Origin: Cryptomeria japonica | Taxonomy: Eukaryota > Streptophyta > Pinopsida > Cupressales > Cupressaceae | NCBI RefSeq assembly: GCF_030272615.1 | Contig: NC_081408.1 | Location: forward strand, 765,638,330 to 765,702,329 | Direction: 5' to 3' | DNA: 64,000 bases | Shown: positions 33,201 through 44,850 of the stretch, one piece after another | How positions within the stretch are numbered: the stretch's first letter is position 1 | Layout: each line of letters begins with the position of its first letter | The notes under the pieces: generated by a model | Database searches by the model: none | Told to the model about the DNA's origin: nothing | What the model saw: the letters and a program-made list of their open reading frames with translations, nothing else | Position numbers and translations under genes: made by a program

Positions 33201-33625
33201 TATCCAATGATCAAGTGAATGACTTCCTTCATGATCTTGAATGGTTGCTCTTGTAGCCACACGAAATCATCATGTACTCTGCTCAATACAAACTTAACCC
33301 ATTGGGGTTTGAACACACAAGGATAGACTAGGGCTTCAGTTAATCCCTTGATTTTGATATGTTCAAATTTACTATCCAGTTTGCCATCAGTGCACAGTTC
33401 ATCATATGTGTCACTAATCTCTACATGACTGAGTTCCTCAACATGACACTTGGTAAAGAATCTAACATCTTCTACCAATAAGACTTGATCCGGGATGAGT
33501 GAAAATGTAGTTTTATCATCCGGTTCTGAGGCGACTTTAGGAGTTAGGGAATACTTCAGAGATGGCTTCTCCACATTTTGGACAACTATAGGATCTTGGA
33601 TCTTGGGCACCATGGTAGATCTCAA
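30245..33625 (-). pseudogene. Element D cargo: single frame of about 1,127 codons, unknown function
   Basis: One frame runs from ATG 33625 to TAA 30245-30247, broken only by four TAG codons (32060-32062, 31931-31933, 30995-30997, 30548-30550). Residues 40-340 look globular, with mixed hydrophobic blocks such as FKPQWVKFVLSRVHDDFVWL and CFFQSARENSVPCAAVDLAY. Residues 380-520 are basic and Ser/Thr/Pro/Lys-rich, with nuclear-signal-like KRKK and SPSKKQK. The middle is Glu/Thr/Gln-rich. The last 230 residues look helical or coiled-coil, with regular leucines. No enzyme motif is visible and I do not recognise the family. It may be an env-like or accessory frame left after loss of pol. Confidence 0.7.
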
Positions 33626-34139
33626 GTAAAAATTCGACAGGTTATCCTTAGGGTTTACAAGTAGCTTACTCTTTACACTCGATAGATACTAGCAATTTGA
33701 CTAGATCAGAAACCAGCTAAACAGTGTGAATAGATTGATGTAAATACCTTGAAAATTCACTCTGACTGAAATTTGGTCGCTTTGATTCGCTCTGCTCTGC
33801 TTCTTGAAAACTTGGGTGAATGAAAATGACCGCGAAAACACTTTTAAGTATTCAAAAATACCTTATCGGGCTCCGTGCAAGTTAGGTCACGGTATTAAAT
33901 GCACTCGGTTCACCTTTTACCGATTTACTTCATTTTCTATTTTCACTGAGTATTCAACTTTGCTTTGTTAACCGACTTGACAGGTTTCCTGTATACACTG
34001 ACTTGACAGGTTTCCTGTATAGTATGTAAACTGACTAATTGCATCTTAACTATGCAGATTTTGAATTCTGTTCATAATAAAATAGGAACTGTTATGATTT
34101 AACTTTTAAAGAATGCAGTCCCTTCATACCTTTCTTTGA

Positions 34140-35471
34140 CTAATTTGAAATAGGTGCACCTAACTTGGTAGGTAAGGTGCTTTCTTCATCAGACATAGTT
34201 TCTTTCTTTTTCCAAATCATCTTGAATTTTTCTTTTATCTCCTCAGTGTCTCTTCTTGGTTGATCTTTGCAATCTCCAGCTAAATGTCCAGCTTTGTGAC
34301 AATGAAAACATGCTATACCAGGATTTCTCCATGATCTCCGGTTGTTCATTCCAAACCTTATAAAATAGTTGGCACTTATATGTTCATATCTTCCACAACA
34401 TTCACACCATATCCTCGTATTGTAATCCCATGGTACTGCTGCATATTGTCGGTAAGAATTTGTGTGAGTTCGGTAACCTCCAGTGTTTGCTCGATGTGGA
34501 TACTTCATGTAGTTCTTTCACTTAAACCAGCATCTCTCGGTACTATGTCCATATCTATTGCAGTTTTTACAAAACCCTTTGAATTTTGCCTTCTGATGGT
34601 TGTTAATAGACTTTGTTCTACATTGATTAGGTATGTGACCATATTTATTGCAATTATGACAACATCCATTGGACTTAGAGATATTCGGTTGCTTACATTT
34701 TCTGATCTGGCATATATTGGTAGTATGACCTTGATTTCCACAGTAGTAGCAAATAGGCTTCTTCTTTTTTATGTTATTTCTTTTTTCAGCTTGTTTTGAT
34801 GATTCTCCTTTCTCGGTGGTATTAATTCCTTTGTAGTCGAGTCCTCCATCTTTGTAGAGTCTTCTTGTATTCAGTTGCTCATCCAACATCTTTGATGCTT
34901 CATAACTTTTCTCCAATGATTCTTTGGATTTCTTTTCTGTTTCAAGTTCACCAGTCAACCTTGATACTTCAAGTTTCAATGATTGATTTTCATCATTCTT
35001 CAGAATTGCTTCATGATGAGCATAACCTAGTTGATCTGTCATATTTTGTTGAATACCAGTTAACCTCATGATTTCATCATCCTTATCAGATACTAGAGCT
35101 TCAAGTTGTTGTTTCTCTCTTTGTAGATCTCTTGCTTTATCCTGAGCTCTCCTTAATGCATCTAGATTTTCAGTCATTTGTGTACTGAAATGTTCATGTT
35201 CTCTTTTCATTGCTTTTAGTTGATCAACCAATGCTTTGTTCTTTTCTTTCAACATTCCAATCATTTCTTCAGTTTCTTGAAATATACTGTTCTCAGATGA
35301 TGTCTCGATTTGTTCTACTAGCTCTTGAGAATCTTGCAAGTCATCAGATAATCTTCTCCTTACTTTTAGAGATTTTTGCATTTGCCACTGCATGTCTACA
35401 ATCACTTGATTTGCATTATCCAGCTCTTCTTGAAGATGCACAATCCTTCGAGATTGTTTGTAGCCTTCCAT
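34140..35471 (-). pseudogene. Element D coiled-coil and multiple zinc-knuckle protein (Gag-like)
   Basis: The ATG at 35471 is the first after the primer site in this frame. Residues 1-200 form a long coiled coil (Glu/Gln/Lys/Leu heptads, e.g. LQEELDNANQVIVDMQWQMQ). A basic stretch follows, then CX2CX4HX4C zinc knuckles at CYYCGNQGHTTNIC, CHNCNKYGHIPNQC and CKNCNRYGHSTERC. After an in-frame TGA (34518-34520) come a degenerate knuckle CECCGRYEHISANY and a fifth, CFHCHKAGHLAGDC. The typical Copia capsid domain is not seen. Position and knuckles suggest an RNA-binding Gag substitute; that is inference. Confidence 0.75.
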
Positions 35472-35519
35472 TGCTAAGATCTTTCTGTTCAGGTGGTTAA
35501 ACCCTTTTCCAAGATTCAA

Positions 35520-35531
35520 GCTCTGATACCA
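35520..35531 (-). other. Primer binding site of element D
   Basis: TGGTATCAGAGC on the minus strand, two bases after the LTR end: an exact match to the common initiator-methionine tRNA site. Confidence 0.95.
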
Positions 35532-35533
35532 AT

Positions 35534-36712
35534 TGTTAGGTCCAATATAGAAAGCTAATGTACTGAGAGGGGAGGGGTGAATCAATACTCCAAAACTTTT
35601 CCTTTGTAATAACCTTACTGTTATGCATAAACAGAATAGTGCAGTAACATAAAATAAAACTATAATCAATAGATGACAGTCATACATGATTCAATCCATA
35701 ACATATATATTTTGGTCACGCAGAAACTCTTGGTTAGAGAGAAAAATTGCGGTGGGGATGGCACCCACAACTTCACTACTGCAATAATAAAGAATGCTCG
35801 GTTAGAGCTACATTTAGCTATTTATGATAGCTTACCCTGTTAGGAGTATTAAGATCAGTTACTAAAGGATTTGTACAACACTATATAAGTGTAGCACCTG
35901 GTTAAAGGATTTACAATTTATAGACTTGGTTAGAGTCTTTTACCCTGTTAAAGGTTTCTCTTACAACTTCAAAATATTACAATATAATCATTACAAATAT
36001 CTGCAACTTTACATCTGAAATGTTAAAGCAGATTCTATGTGATTTGAATAAGATTACCTAGCTTGTAGCATACCTTGGTAACCCATAATGAAACTCGGTA
36101 AACCCTTCTGTTTACTCTGTTCTTTGACTGTTCACTGATAACCTTCTCGGTGACCTCTCTGTGTCTTTGTAACAGTCTTCCTTCATGTATACACACTACT
36201 ATCTCATTGCATCTCTTATCACATCATATCATGTCTCATTGTCTAACCCTAGAATCATGTTGTATCTATAGATCTCTTACAATGGTGATCTGATTCATTG
36301 CTTCGATCTTACAAAAAGATTCTTCGATTAAACAAAATATCTCATAGGTTAGATTGATCTTGTAATCATGCACAATCTCCTAGTGCAATTTCCAATGCAA
36401 AAAATGGTTAGATGTGCCTTGATCTTGTAACACGTTTTCATGTGCATGTCCAAGTTCAATGTATCTAGTAAGACGTTTCACTCAGTGAATATCAACTCGG
36501 TGAGTTAACTTTACCACTCGGTAGCCATGAACCTTTACTCGGTAAACAGCTTGGTGAATACTGTGTTCTGTGATTGCTTTCTTCAATAACCGACTAGACT
36601 GTTCATACTGACTTCTCTGTGTGTACCGACTGCATGATTCGATAATACTAATTGACTAGAATATAGTATGACTTTGGATATGAAACTAATGGCAATTTGA
36701 TAAGTAGTAATA
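35534..36712 (-). repeat. Element D 5' LTR
   Basis: Paired with 28676-29865. It carries a TGTGGGTGCCATCCCCACC-type block (about 35750-35775, minus) that resembles blocks in the LTRs of A and G. Confidence 0.94.
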
Positions 36713-36717
36713 GAATG

Positions 36718-37593
36718 TACTTGAGGCATTAGAAAGACCAAATGGTATAACTAGTCACTCATAAAGACCCTCGTTTGTTTTGAAGGCTGTTTTCCATTCA
36801 TCACCTTCTTTTATCCTGATCTGGTGATAACCACTCTTGAGGTCAGTTTTTTTGTGAAATACTTTGCACCTCCCAAAAAATCCATCAAGTCCTCAATCCT
36901 TGGAATAGGAAATCTATACCTGATAGTGATTCTATTAATGACTCTTGAATCTGTGCATAATCTCCATGTACCTCCTTTCTTAGGTGCTAAAACGATAGGC
37001 AATGCACAAGGACTTATACTTTTTCTTATCAAATTTTGATCTAGGAGTTCTTGCACTTGTCTTGCGACTTCTTTGTTCTGCACAGGTGTCATCTTATAGG
37101 TTGCTTTGTTTGGTAAAGAGGCTCCTAGTATGAAGTCTATCTGATGGCTAATGGCTCTAGGAGGTGGTAAGGTTGCAGGTGTTCCATCCCTTATAATTTC
37201 TTTAAAGTTATCAAGTATTTGTTGCACTTCTTGTGGTATCTCAACCTTCTTCTCCTTCTTTTCTTCCTTAGGTGTCACTATGAGTGCAAATCCCACTCCT
37301 TTACCCTCTTCAAGTGTGTTAATAAACTCTTTCTCATTCATTATTAAAACATTATGATTCTTTGACCTACTGTCCTCTTTCTCTCCATTTATAGACTAAA
37401 TTTTGTGTGTAACACCATCCTTTTGAAATGAGTAGGATTTTTTCTCACCATTGTGTATGGCTTTCTGGTCAAATTGCCAAGGTCTACCAAGAAGTAAATG
37501 TCAAGAATCCATTGGAAGAATATCACATAAGATCTTATCTTGATACCCTCCTATAGTGAATTCTACCCATGTTTGTTCATTGACAAGAACATG
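36718..37593 (-). pseudogene. Element C protease end and reverse transcriptase, N-terminal part
   Basis: Protease remainder with LLGRPWQFD (about 37470-37500). Then the RT lead-in ISHQIDFILGASLPNKATYKM and RT motifs [32 protein letters not shown] and PFGLSNASSTF, which runs straight to the D insertion point. Stops occur near 37400 and 37500 and near 36765-36815, including TGA in the YE-x-LVIPFGL motif, where tryptophan is expected. The RT continues at 28671 on the other side of D. Confidence 0.88.
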
Positions 37594-38949
37594 CTACTCC
37601 CTATTCAACCATGTGACTCTATAGGGATGTGTGTGAGGGATTATTTCTAGCTTGAGTTTCCTCACTGTTTCTTCTGAGACTATGTTATCTGTGGATCCTG
37701 AATCAATGACCACCTTGCATACCTTTCCCATGATCTTGCACTTAATTCTAAACAGTGACCTTCTTTGAATAGGTTCCTCCTTGATTGGCTCCTTAATCAA
37801 GACTCTTCTCATCATCAAACTCTCACCATCTTCTGATGTTGAGCTCACTTCATGAGCTTTGCTGCTTGCTGCACTTTCTTGCACATAATTCACTTTTCTT
37901 TCACCTTCTTGTGATGAAGTGGGTTTCTCTGGACATCTGTAGGCAGGGTGCCCCAACTTCTGACAGTTGTAGCATTTCATGGTGGAGAAGTAGGACCCTC
38001 TTCCCGGTCCACTAGATCTACCTCTACCTGGGTTGCTAGATCCCCTTCCTTTATAGCTGCTCTTGCTATACGAATCCCCACTTTTCTCAATAAGTTTGGA
38101 TTCTCCTTGGGACCTTTGATCTCCTCTTCCACCAAAACTTCCTCTATGGCCTCTACCATCTCTACCCCTACCTCTACCTCTGTTTCTTTGTTCTTGATTT
38201 TTCTTATTCTTCTCTTCCACTCTGAGTGCTAGTTGATAACACTTGTGAACTGTTTGTGGACATAACAAACTCATCTCTTCTTGTATGTTCCATCTCAATC
38301 CATTCAAATAGCTTGCTACTTTTATACTCTCATCCTCTACTACCTTGGATCTTATGCATAGTTTTTGAAATTCTTCAGTATAGCTACTGACATCTAAGTC
38401 TTTTTGCCTCAAATTTTGTCTTTTCCTATGTAGTTGGATTTCATAGTCTTCAGGAAGATAGGTTTCTCTAATTTTGATTACCATTGGTTTCCAGGTGGCT
38501 ATTGGTTTCTTACCTTCTTTCACCCTTTCCTCTTGGATGAACTTCCACCAAATTAAGGCTACCCCTCTAAACCTTGATTTTGCTACTTTAACCTTTTGTA
38601 CTTCAGTTATTCCATCACATTCAAAATGGTTTTCCAGGCCTTCAATCCATTCTATAAGAGCATCTGGATCCATTTTTCCACTGAAAAGAGCCACTCCCTC
38701 TAAGGTTTTACCACTCATAGCTCTCAAAGCCTTCAAGAATGGTTCTTGATCAAGAACAGGGTCAGGTATGGGAACCTCATCTTCAATTACCACCATTTTG
38801 TCCTTATCTCCAACCTTATCATGAACTTCTTCAGTCTTAACTTCAACTTCAACTAGTTTTGTTGCTAGCTGCTCCAACCTCTCTCTGAGTGCTCTATTTT
38901 CTTCTTCTTGGTCTTTGACCTTCTTGGCTAACTCAACATTAGTCACCAT
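37594..38949 (-). CDS. Element C Gag with start of protease
   Basis: A 451-codon frame. It has an N-terminal coiled coil (about 1-35), an acidic segment and a Ty3 Gag domain (about 85-230) with LIEWIEGLENHFECDG, KVAKSRFRGVALIWWK and SSYTEEFQKLC. A Gly/Arg-rich region (GRGRGRDGRGHRG) and a zinc knuckle CYNCQKLGHPAYRC near residue 330 follow. Then the protease active site CKVVIDSGSTDNIVSE begins near residue 418. The frame is open but ends at a stop just after the active site, so Gag is whole and protease is cut. It starts about 65 bases from the primer site. Confidence 0.9.
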   Translation of the reverse strand: MVTNVELAKKVKDQEEENRALRERLEQLATKLVEVEVKTEEVHDKVGDKDKMVVIEDEVPIPDPVLDQEPFLKALRAMSGKTLEGVALFSGKMDPDALIEWIEGLENHFECDGITEVQKVKVAKSRFRGVALIWWKFIQEERVKEGKKPIATWKPMVIKIRETYLPEDYEIQLHRKRQNLRQKDLDVSSYTEEFQKLCIRSKVVEDESIKVASYLNGLRWNIQEEMSLLCPQTVHKCYQLALRVEEKNKKNQEQRNRGRGRGRDGRGHRGSFGGRGDQRSQGESKLIEKSGDSYSKSSYKGRGSSNPGRGRSSGPGRGSYFSTMKCYNCQKLGHPAYRCPEKPTSSQEGERKVNYVQESAASSKAHEVSSTSEDGESLMMRRVLIKEPIKEEPIQRRSLFRIKCKIMGKVCKVVIDSGSTDNIVSEETVRKLKLEIIPHTHPYRVTWLNRE

Positions 38950-39015
38950 GTTTTCTTCTAAGGATTCTATTGATCCTAAGTCAATTTGTTTTCTTTTTTC
39001 ACCTAAATCTTACTC

Positions 39016-39029
39016 AGGCTCTAATACCA
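39016..39029 (-). other. Primer binding site of element C
   Basis: TGGTATTAGAGCCT on the minus strand, just inside the 5' LTR. One change from the initiator-Met site TGGTATCAGAGC. Confidence 0.85.
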
Positions 39030-39032
39030 CTA

Positions 39033-40997
39033 GGATAGGGAGATTGAGTGAGAAGTTGCTCAAATAGTCTAAATTGGTTTAACCAATCAAATGGACCCAA
39101 AAGGATATGATTTTGTTTGTGTTCAATTAGTGTTTGCAGAGTCAAACTTCAACACCCACACCTCTTCTCAAGCAACCATCCCATCATGTTATTACACTCT
39201 CTTGTTCAAGCTTATATTCCTCAATGTTTCTCAAATCCTGCATCATAGGTCCACACCCCAAAATTATGTCTTAACTGTCAAAATTGATTTAAATTGGTCC
39301 ATTGTGTGTCTTTCAAATGTTTTTCACTAGTTTGGAAGGTTCATACACCCTTGGGGCAATCGGGTTCAACTTTTAGTGAAAAAGGGCTAAAAGGGCTACT
39401 AGCCCGTGGAGGCCTAATTGGGTGAATTTTGTTTGCATAGGGAAATGATGACCATAACCATCATGAAAACTGACTTGGATGGTGTCAAAAAGGTCCAAGC
39501 TCAAGGATTTTTATGGTTTTGGCTCCTGAGAAGGTGGTTTAATGACTATCCACATTTTTAGGCAAGAAAAGAGGGTTTTAAGAGGGTTTTGCACATGAAA
39601 CAAAGGAAGTCTCTTCTAAACCCCACACAAAGCTTCTAAAATCTTGTAGAACCCCTGCCACATATTTTATAACACTTCTTCAACACTGCCCTACATGACA
39701 TTTCATCAAACACTTGCCATACAACAATAAAATGATTGTTAAATGCACTGTCACTCTCAAATTCAATGTTTTCGTGTACTTTGAAGAGTTAGAACTTCAA
39801 GGAAAAATTTACCAAGGTTTGTAACAATCTCCAAAAACTTTTTCAACACTTTTCACAAGTTTCCAAAGCATGAACACTTCCATAAAGCAATTTTTGGATT
39901 TAAAAGACAGTAATTTCCCAAAACTAGGTACTTGCTGCCAGCCACAACTCAACACTTTTGCAAGATGAAATACACATTGTTTGGAGCTCTAAATACATCT
40001 AAAACTCCAAGAAGACTAGTGCAGACCTCTACCTCAATTTTTCTCACTCAAATTGGTTTTTGACCACAAACAAGTTTGGTCTTTTTCACTTGGCTAGCCA
40101 AATCCATCTCCAATTTGCCTAGCATATGCTCAAAAGCACTTCTTTTGCACAACCCTGGCCAAAACATGAATTATTTACACTATAAATGAGCAATAAAACT
40201 TGTATAAGTCCATCCATGGGATCCCAAACCTGGATTTAGACAAGTTGATGCATTTTGGAGGCCAAAACCCTTGACAGGGCAGCCAAGGAGCAAAAATGAA
40301 ACTTTTTTGTACAACCAACTTCCAAACACAGAACTTGCAAAGAAATTACATAAGGTGCATTGAATATACACCAATATTTCTATCCAAAAGTTAGAGTACA
40401 TAAATGATAAGCCCTAGTACAGACTTCTATACAAATGGAGCTCAAAACATGAGAAAAGATAGAAAATTGCTTGTTCTTGAATTGATTTTGATAGAAAGTA
40501 CAAAAGCCAAACCTATACCAAGAAGAGGTAGGCATATATATAGAATTTGGAGGTATTTATCAAGTCCTGTATGGACATAAGGCATTTTTGTCTTCTTTTT
40601 ACAAAAAGTGTCCAAAATGACAACTTTTACAAGCAAGAATGACAACTTTTGTTGCTCCAAGTGGCAATTTGAGCAACCTAACACAACCAACCTTCCAAAA
40701 TCACGTAGAAATGATTAAAAACACTTTATAAACATGTTTCAATGCTTTCCAAAGCATGGCTAAGCCTATAAGGCGATTTTCCATTTTTTAGCCTTATTTG
40801 GCCTAGGAGCACAAAACTGACAACTCAAACTTTAAGAAGCAAAACTTGATCTCTCAGGCACAAAATGAGATCAAACACTTATGAAATGACTAAAAAAAAC
40901 CTATAACAACATTCAAAACCTATTACAGGACTCACAAACACTTAATCATGAAAATACTAAAAAGGAGAGTGAAGCATGACTAGGTGCTCCTGCACCA
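39033..40997 (-). repeat. Element C 5' LTR (uninterrupted copy)
   Basis: 1,965 bases; the empty-site version of the LTR that B interrupts. A TATATATA motif on the minus strand (40535-40542) is the probable TATA box. Frames in it (39091-39330, 40180-40690) are LTR by-products, repeated in the other LTR. Confidence 0.93.
40535..40542 (-). promoter_or_regulatory. Probable LTR TATA box of element C
   Basis: CTATATATATGCC on the minus strand. The same position in the 3' LTR is where B inserted. Confidence 0.5.
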
Positions 40998-41002
40998 AAT
41001 GC

Positions 41003-42470
41003 ACTGTGATATGCAATGATATGATGTGAAATGTATCTTGATAATGAGATGTAAATGATAATGATAATGATATTGATATGATATGTATCTTGAAAATGAG
41101 ATGTAAATGATAATGATAATGATATTAATATGAGATGTAACTTGAAAATGAGATGTAAATGTGATTAATGCAATGCTTAATATGGTAATGCAACTAATGA
41201 ACACGTAAAATGATATGAAAATGATAATGGAATCTAAATGTGATTGGAACATGACATGAAATGAGTTATGGGAATGTAATGATAATGCGATCTAATGCAT
41301 CTGTAACAGGATATGATAATGATAATGCACCTAAATGCAGATTAAAATGATAATGCACCTAAATGCAGATTTAAAATGATAATGATAATGCCGCTAATGC
41401 AAAGCTTAATATGTATTCTTGTTCTCAATGTTGCCATCTTTTCTTTTTTGATCAAATTGTTGGTGCTTCCTCTTTTTTTCATCATTAAGCCTTGATTTGT
41501 TGAAAGTTGATACAAGCATCATGGTATAATTAAACCATAACGACTTGGGTATAACTTAAATGGATTTTGATATTGCAAGATGGCACAGGCATCGAGGTAT
41601 AATTGAACCAAGATGACCTGAGTGTTGCTTGCATAAAATAGACAAGAGCTAACCTTAGTCCCATACAAATTGGAAATGTCCTCAGTGATATGCCACCAGA
41701 TCACATCGTAGAAAAAATTTACATAGTAGAAGGCTTCACTCACAAACAATAGGCAAAGAAAACAACACATTCCTTCCTTACTTCTCTAGTCTTTGAGACA
41801 TCCTTGAGTTGCTTAGGAGATAAGCAAAAATCAACAACCATAAATAAGCATGTATGCTATCTGAAGTGTATTCTTGTCAAATAAAACATCTTGCAAAGAG
41901 ATCTTTTGTTCAGTTGAAATCGGTTCAACTACTTGATGTCTATCCTTGATGGTTGTGCTCTCATGTTGCAATGTTCATTGTTGGTTGTTCTGATTCTTGT
42001 TGTCTTACTACGTGTTTGGTCTGATGTATAAACCTTCAAGGCAAAATGCCCCCATCGAGGTCAGGATTTTTCCCCTTGTTGCCGATACTACTTTGATAGG
42101 GATATGCACACTGATCCCCAAGCCGTGGTGGGATATTATTTGGATAACTAATTCAAATAATCAAGGACAGTGACTATGCTAAGTATGTACAGAATAATGT
42201 TGCGTGCATAGGTGTTCTGCAATGGCTATTGGCTTAGATAAGATGAAACCAAAGATATGATATGAGTACTGATAGATAGAGGAGATTTTCTATCACAAAT
42301 AGCGCCTATTGCCAAGTTTTCATCACTTGTTTTTATTGCACTTTTTTATTTGTTTTTCATTTTTTTATTTATTTTTGTCACAAGGTGCCTGTTTACTAGG
42401 TTTTCACCCTAGTGATGATTTTTTTGATACTTTTTTTTTCAATTGATCCGTGCATTGGATGGCTCAAGTA
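41003..42470. other. Element E 3' region between pol and PMD gene (resumes after C)
   Basis: 41003-41400 is made of GATAATGATAATG and ATGAGATGTAAATG repeats. 41500-42280 matches the inverted 3' region of F (57700-58450). 42290-42450 holds the GEN-motif frame with conserved DNA TTTGTCACAAGG-GCCTGTTT shared with B (20571-20627). No intact gene. Confidence 0.65.
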
Positions 42471-43730
42471 TGGAATTTCTTCAGATGGATGTTGTTGGCT
42501 GGCTCATCAAGCACGTCCCCTTCTAAAGTTGATAACTGATATGCCCTTGATCCATAGGCTGATATGATGACAAAGGGTCCCAATTAGTTAGGTTCGAATT
42601 TCCCCTTCTTTTCTTGATCTTGTTGATTGTGAAGATTTTCTTTTCGGACTAGATCACCAATTTTGAATGCCCTTGGTATAAACTTATGATTGTAACTTCG
42701 ACACATTCTTTGTTGATATGCCTTGAGATGATCAAAGTCACATTGTCGATGTTCATCTAGCAGATCGAGCTCTTACAGTCTATTGACTTGATACTCTTCA
42801 TTTGGAATGAGGCCTTTCAATGATACCCTGAGTGATGGAATTTCTACCTCAATAGGTAGGATAGCTTTTGATCCATACACCAATGAGTATGGTGTAGCTC
42901 ATGTGGGTGTGTGAATACTTATTTTGTATACCCAAAGTGTTGGGTTGAGTTGAACATGCCAATCTTTACCAGCATCATTCAACACCTTCTTGAGGATCTT
43001 TAGGATTATTTTGTTTGAGGCCTTTGCTTGGCCATTCCCTTGTGGATAATATGGTGTTGAAAAATGATGCTGGATATGGAATCACTCACAAAGTTCTTGT
43101 ACATCTTGATTCTTAAAAGGTCATCCATTATCTGTGATAATAGAACTAGGAATGCCATATTGATAGATGAGGTAGTTCAAGATGAAGGAAGATATTTGTT
43201 TGCTGGTAATAGTGGTTAAAGGAATTGCCTCAACCCACTTTGTGAAGTACTCATTGGCCGTGATGATAAGCTTGTGTCCATTTGATGAGGAAGGATGAAT
43301 ATTTCCCACTAGGTCGAGTCCCCATTGGCAGAAAGGCCATGATGTGGTGAATAGTTGCAACTCCTATGCCGGTGCATGTATGAGATTACCATGAATTTGG
43401 CATTTAGGGCATTTCCTAGCAAACTGATAGGACTCTTTCTCTATTGTCATCCAGTAATATCCCATCCTTAAAAGTTTCTTGGCAAGAGTAGGAGCACTTG
43501 AATGTGTCCCACAAATACCTTCATAGAGCTCATGTAAGGCGGAGTCAGATTCGTTACGATCGAGGCATCGAAGAAGAGTACCATCAAGACCTCTGCGATA
43601 AAGCGTATCAGCGGTTAAGGTATAACGGGTTGCTTGTCGTATAAAGCTTCGTTTGGTTACGATATAGGTCTGGTGGGAGGGTCCTGTCTTTGAGGTAGGC
43701 ATTTATCTTCCCGTATAGGGGGGAATCAAA
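42471..43730 (-). pseudogene. Element E integrase
   Basis: The zinc-binding part YEGICGTHSSAPTLAKK and CPKCQIHG, then the core with WGLDLVGNIH (first aspartate) and SSIITDNG (second aspartate). The rest, to about 42500, keeps recognisable fragments (an N-P-L-W-type region, a GATPYSLVY-like region and a final N-W-x-GPF-type segment) but with several stops and frame changes. TAG 43361-43363 and a stop near 43121 interrupt the core. Collinear with B 20686-21930. Confidence 0.85.
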
Positions 43731-44100
43731 ACTGTTTAAGGCACATATGACTTGAGATTTCCAATTGTCATAAGCATGAGAAAACAGTTGATCCACTGGG
43801 AATTCATAATGATTTTGTTTGTCTGGAATTTGCAGGAGCAAGGCAATGGTGGCCATTGCATCAAAAACTCTATTGTCTAGCCATGGAATCTGCTCAAATG
43901 TGATGTGTACAAAGTATTTCTTAAAATCATCCACCATGCATTTGTAGGGAATCAACTTATCATCTTTCATCTGATAGTCATCATTGATTTGATTGATAAC
44001 TAATTGAGAGTCTTCATAGACTTTCAATTTTTTGATTTTTCACTCCACGACTACTTTGATACCTGTCAATAGAGCTTCATACTTAGATATTATTGGTGCA
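43731..44100 (-). pseudogene. Element E archaeal-type RNase H
   Basis: MKVYEDSQLVINQINDDYQ, MVDDFKKYFVHITFEQIPW and VFDAMATIALL match the second RNase H of B. The normal GDSQL motif reads EDSQL. Degraded upstream of 44027. Confidence 0.8.
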
Positions 44101-44850
44101 TGGGAACATCAACTTGTAGGATCTTAGAATTGTGTGTCCTTCTGGAGTGACAAACAAGATGCTGACACCTGATCCATGTTGTGTATAGGATCCATCAAAG
44201 TATAAGGTCCATTGCTGTGGTGTAACAATGAGCACATTTGTATCTGGAAATTCCACCTGTAGTGGGTGTTTGTCTCGTATTGGTGCTTTTGCCAGTTGAT
44301 CTTCTATTGCTTGTCCTTTGATAGCTCTTCATTATGTGTATTGAATGTCGAACTTGCTTAGGATCATGACCCATTTTGCTAACCTCCCTGTGAGAGCGGC
44401 TGTGCTGAGTAGATATTTTAATGGATCGATCTTTGCTACTAGCTTGATAGTATGAGCTAACATATAGTGTCACAAATTTTAGGAAGCGAACACCACAACT
44501 AAGCAAGCTTTTTTGATGAAGGTGTTATTGAGTTCGTATCCATTCAGCGTCCTGCTAATGTAATAAATGTCTCTTTCCTTTCCTGCCAAGTCTTCTTGTG
44601 CTAGTAATGCCCCATTGATACTTTCGTTGTTGATATGTAGAGAATGAGTGGCTTTCCCACTGTTGGTGACACTAAAATAGGTGGATTCATGAGATATTGC
44701 TTCAGCTAATCAAATGATTATGCACACTTGTCCTCCCTTCTAAAAGGTACATTTTTATGAAGTAAATGGTTGAATGGGAGACATTTGTCTGCCAGTTGAG
44801 AAATGAACCTTTTGATAGATTGTAGCCTGCCTTGAAGAGATTGTAGTTGA
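44101..44850 (-). pseudogene. Element E RNase H and RT thumb, heavily decayed
   Basis: Recognisable by alignment with B 22402-23064: counterpart of the LLLYISATSTALGAL region near 44620-44680, and of KYLFNKATLTGRLAKW near 44380-44430. Many stops and frame changes. The reading in 44195-44506 is in the wrong frame for most of its length. Confidence 0.7.

Larger units (their letters stand above)
28676..36712 (-). mobile_element. Element D: non-autonomous LTR retrotransposon with initiator-Met primer site and unknown cargo
   Basis: The LTRs of 1,190 and 1,179 bases (28676-29865 and 35534-36712) are flanked by GAATG (28671-28675 and 36713-36717). The primer site TGGTATCAGAGC and several polypurine tracts are present. 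There is no protease, integrase, RT or RNase H anywhere inside. Instead it has a coiled-coil/zinc-knuckle frame next to the primer site and a frame of about 1,127 codons. LTR motifs resemble those of Copia elements A and G. It is inserted in the RT gene of C. Confidence 0.93.
13333..40997 (-). mobile_element. Element C: chromovirus-type Ty3 LTR retrotransposon, split by B and D
   Basis: The LTRs are about 2 kb: 13333-26299 (interrupted by B) and 39033-40997. The target duplication AATGC is at 13328-13332 and 40998-41002. On the minus strand: primer site, gag with zinc knuckle, protease, RT (interrupted by D), RNase H, integrase and chromodomain, polypurine tract. The chromodomain and the initiator-Met primer site identify the chromovirus branch; the sub-lineage is undetermined. 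Several stops and two frameshifts inactivate it. A 240-base LTR stretch (13391-13630 against 39091-39330) shows about nine differences by eye, so it is older than B. Confidence 0.92.
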
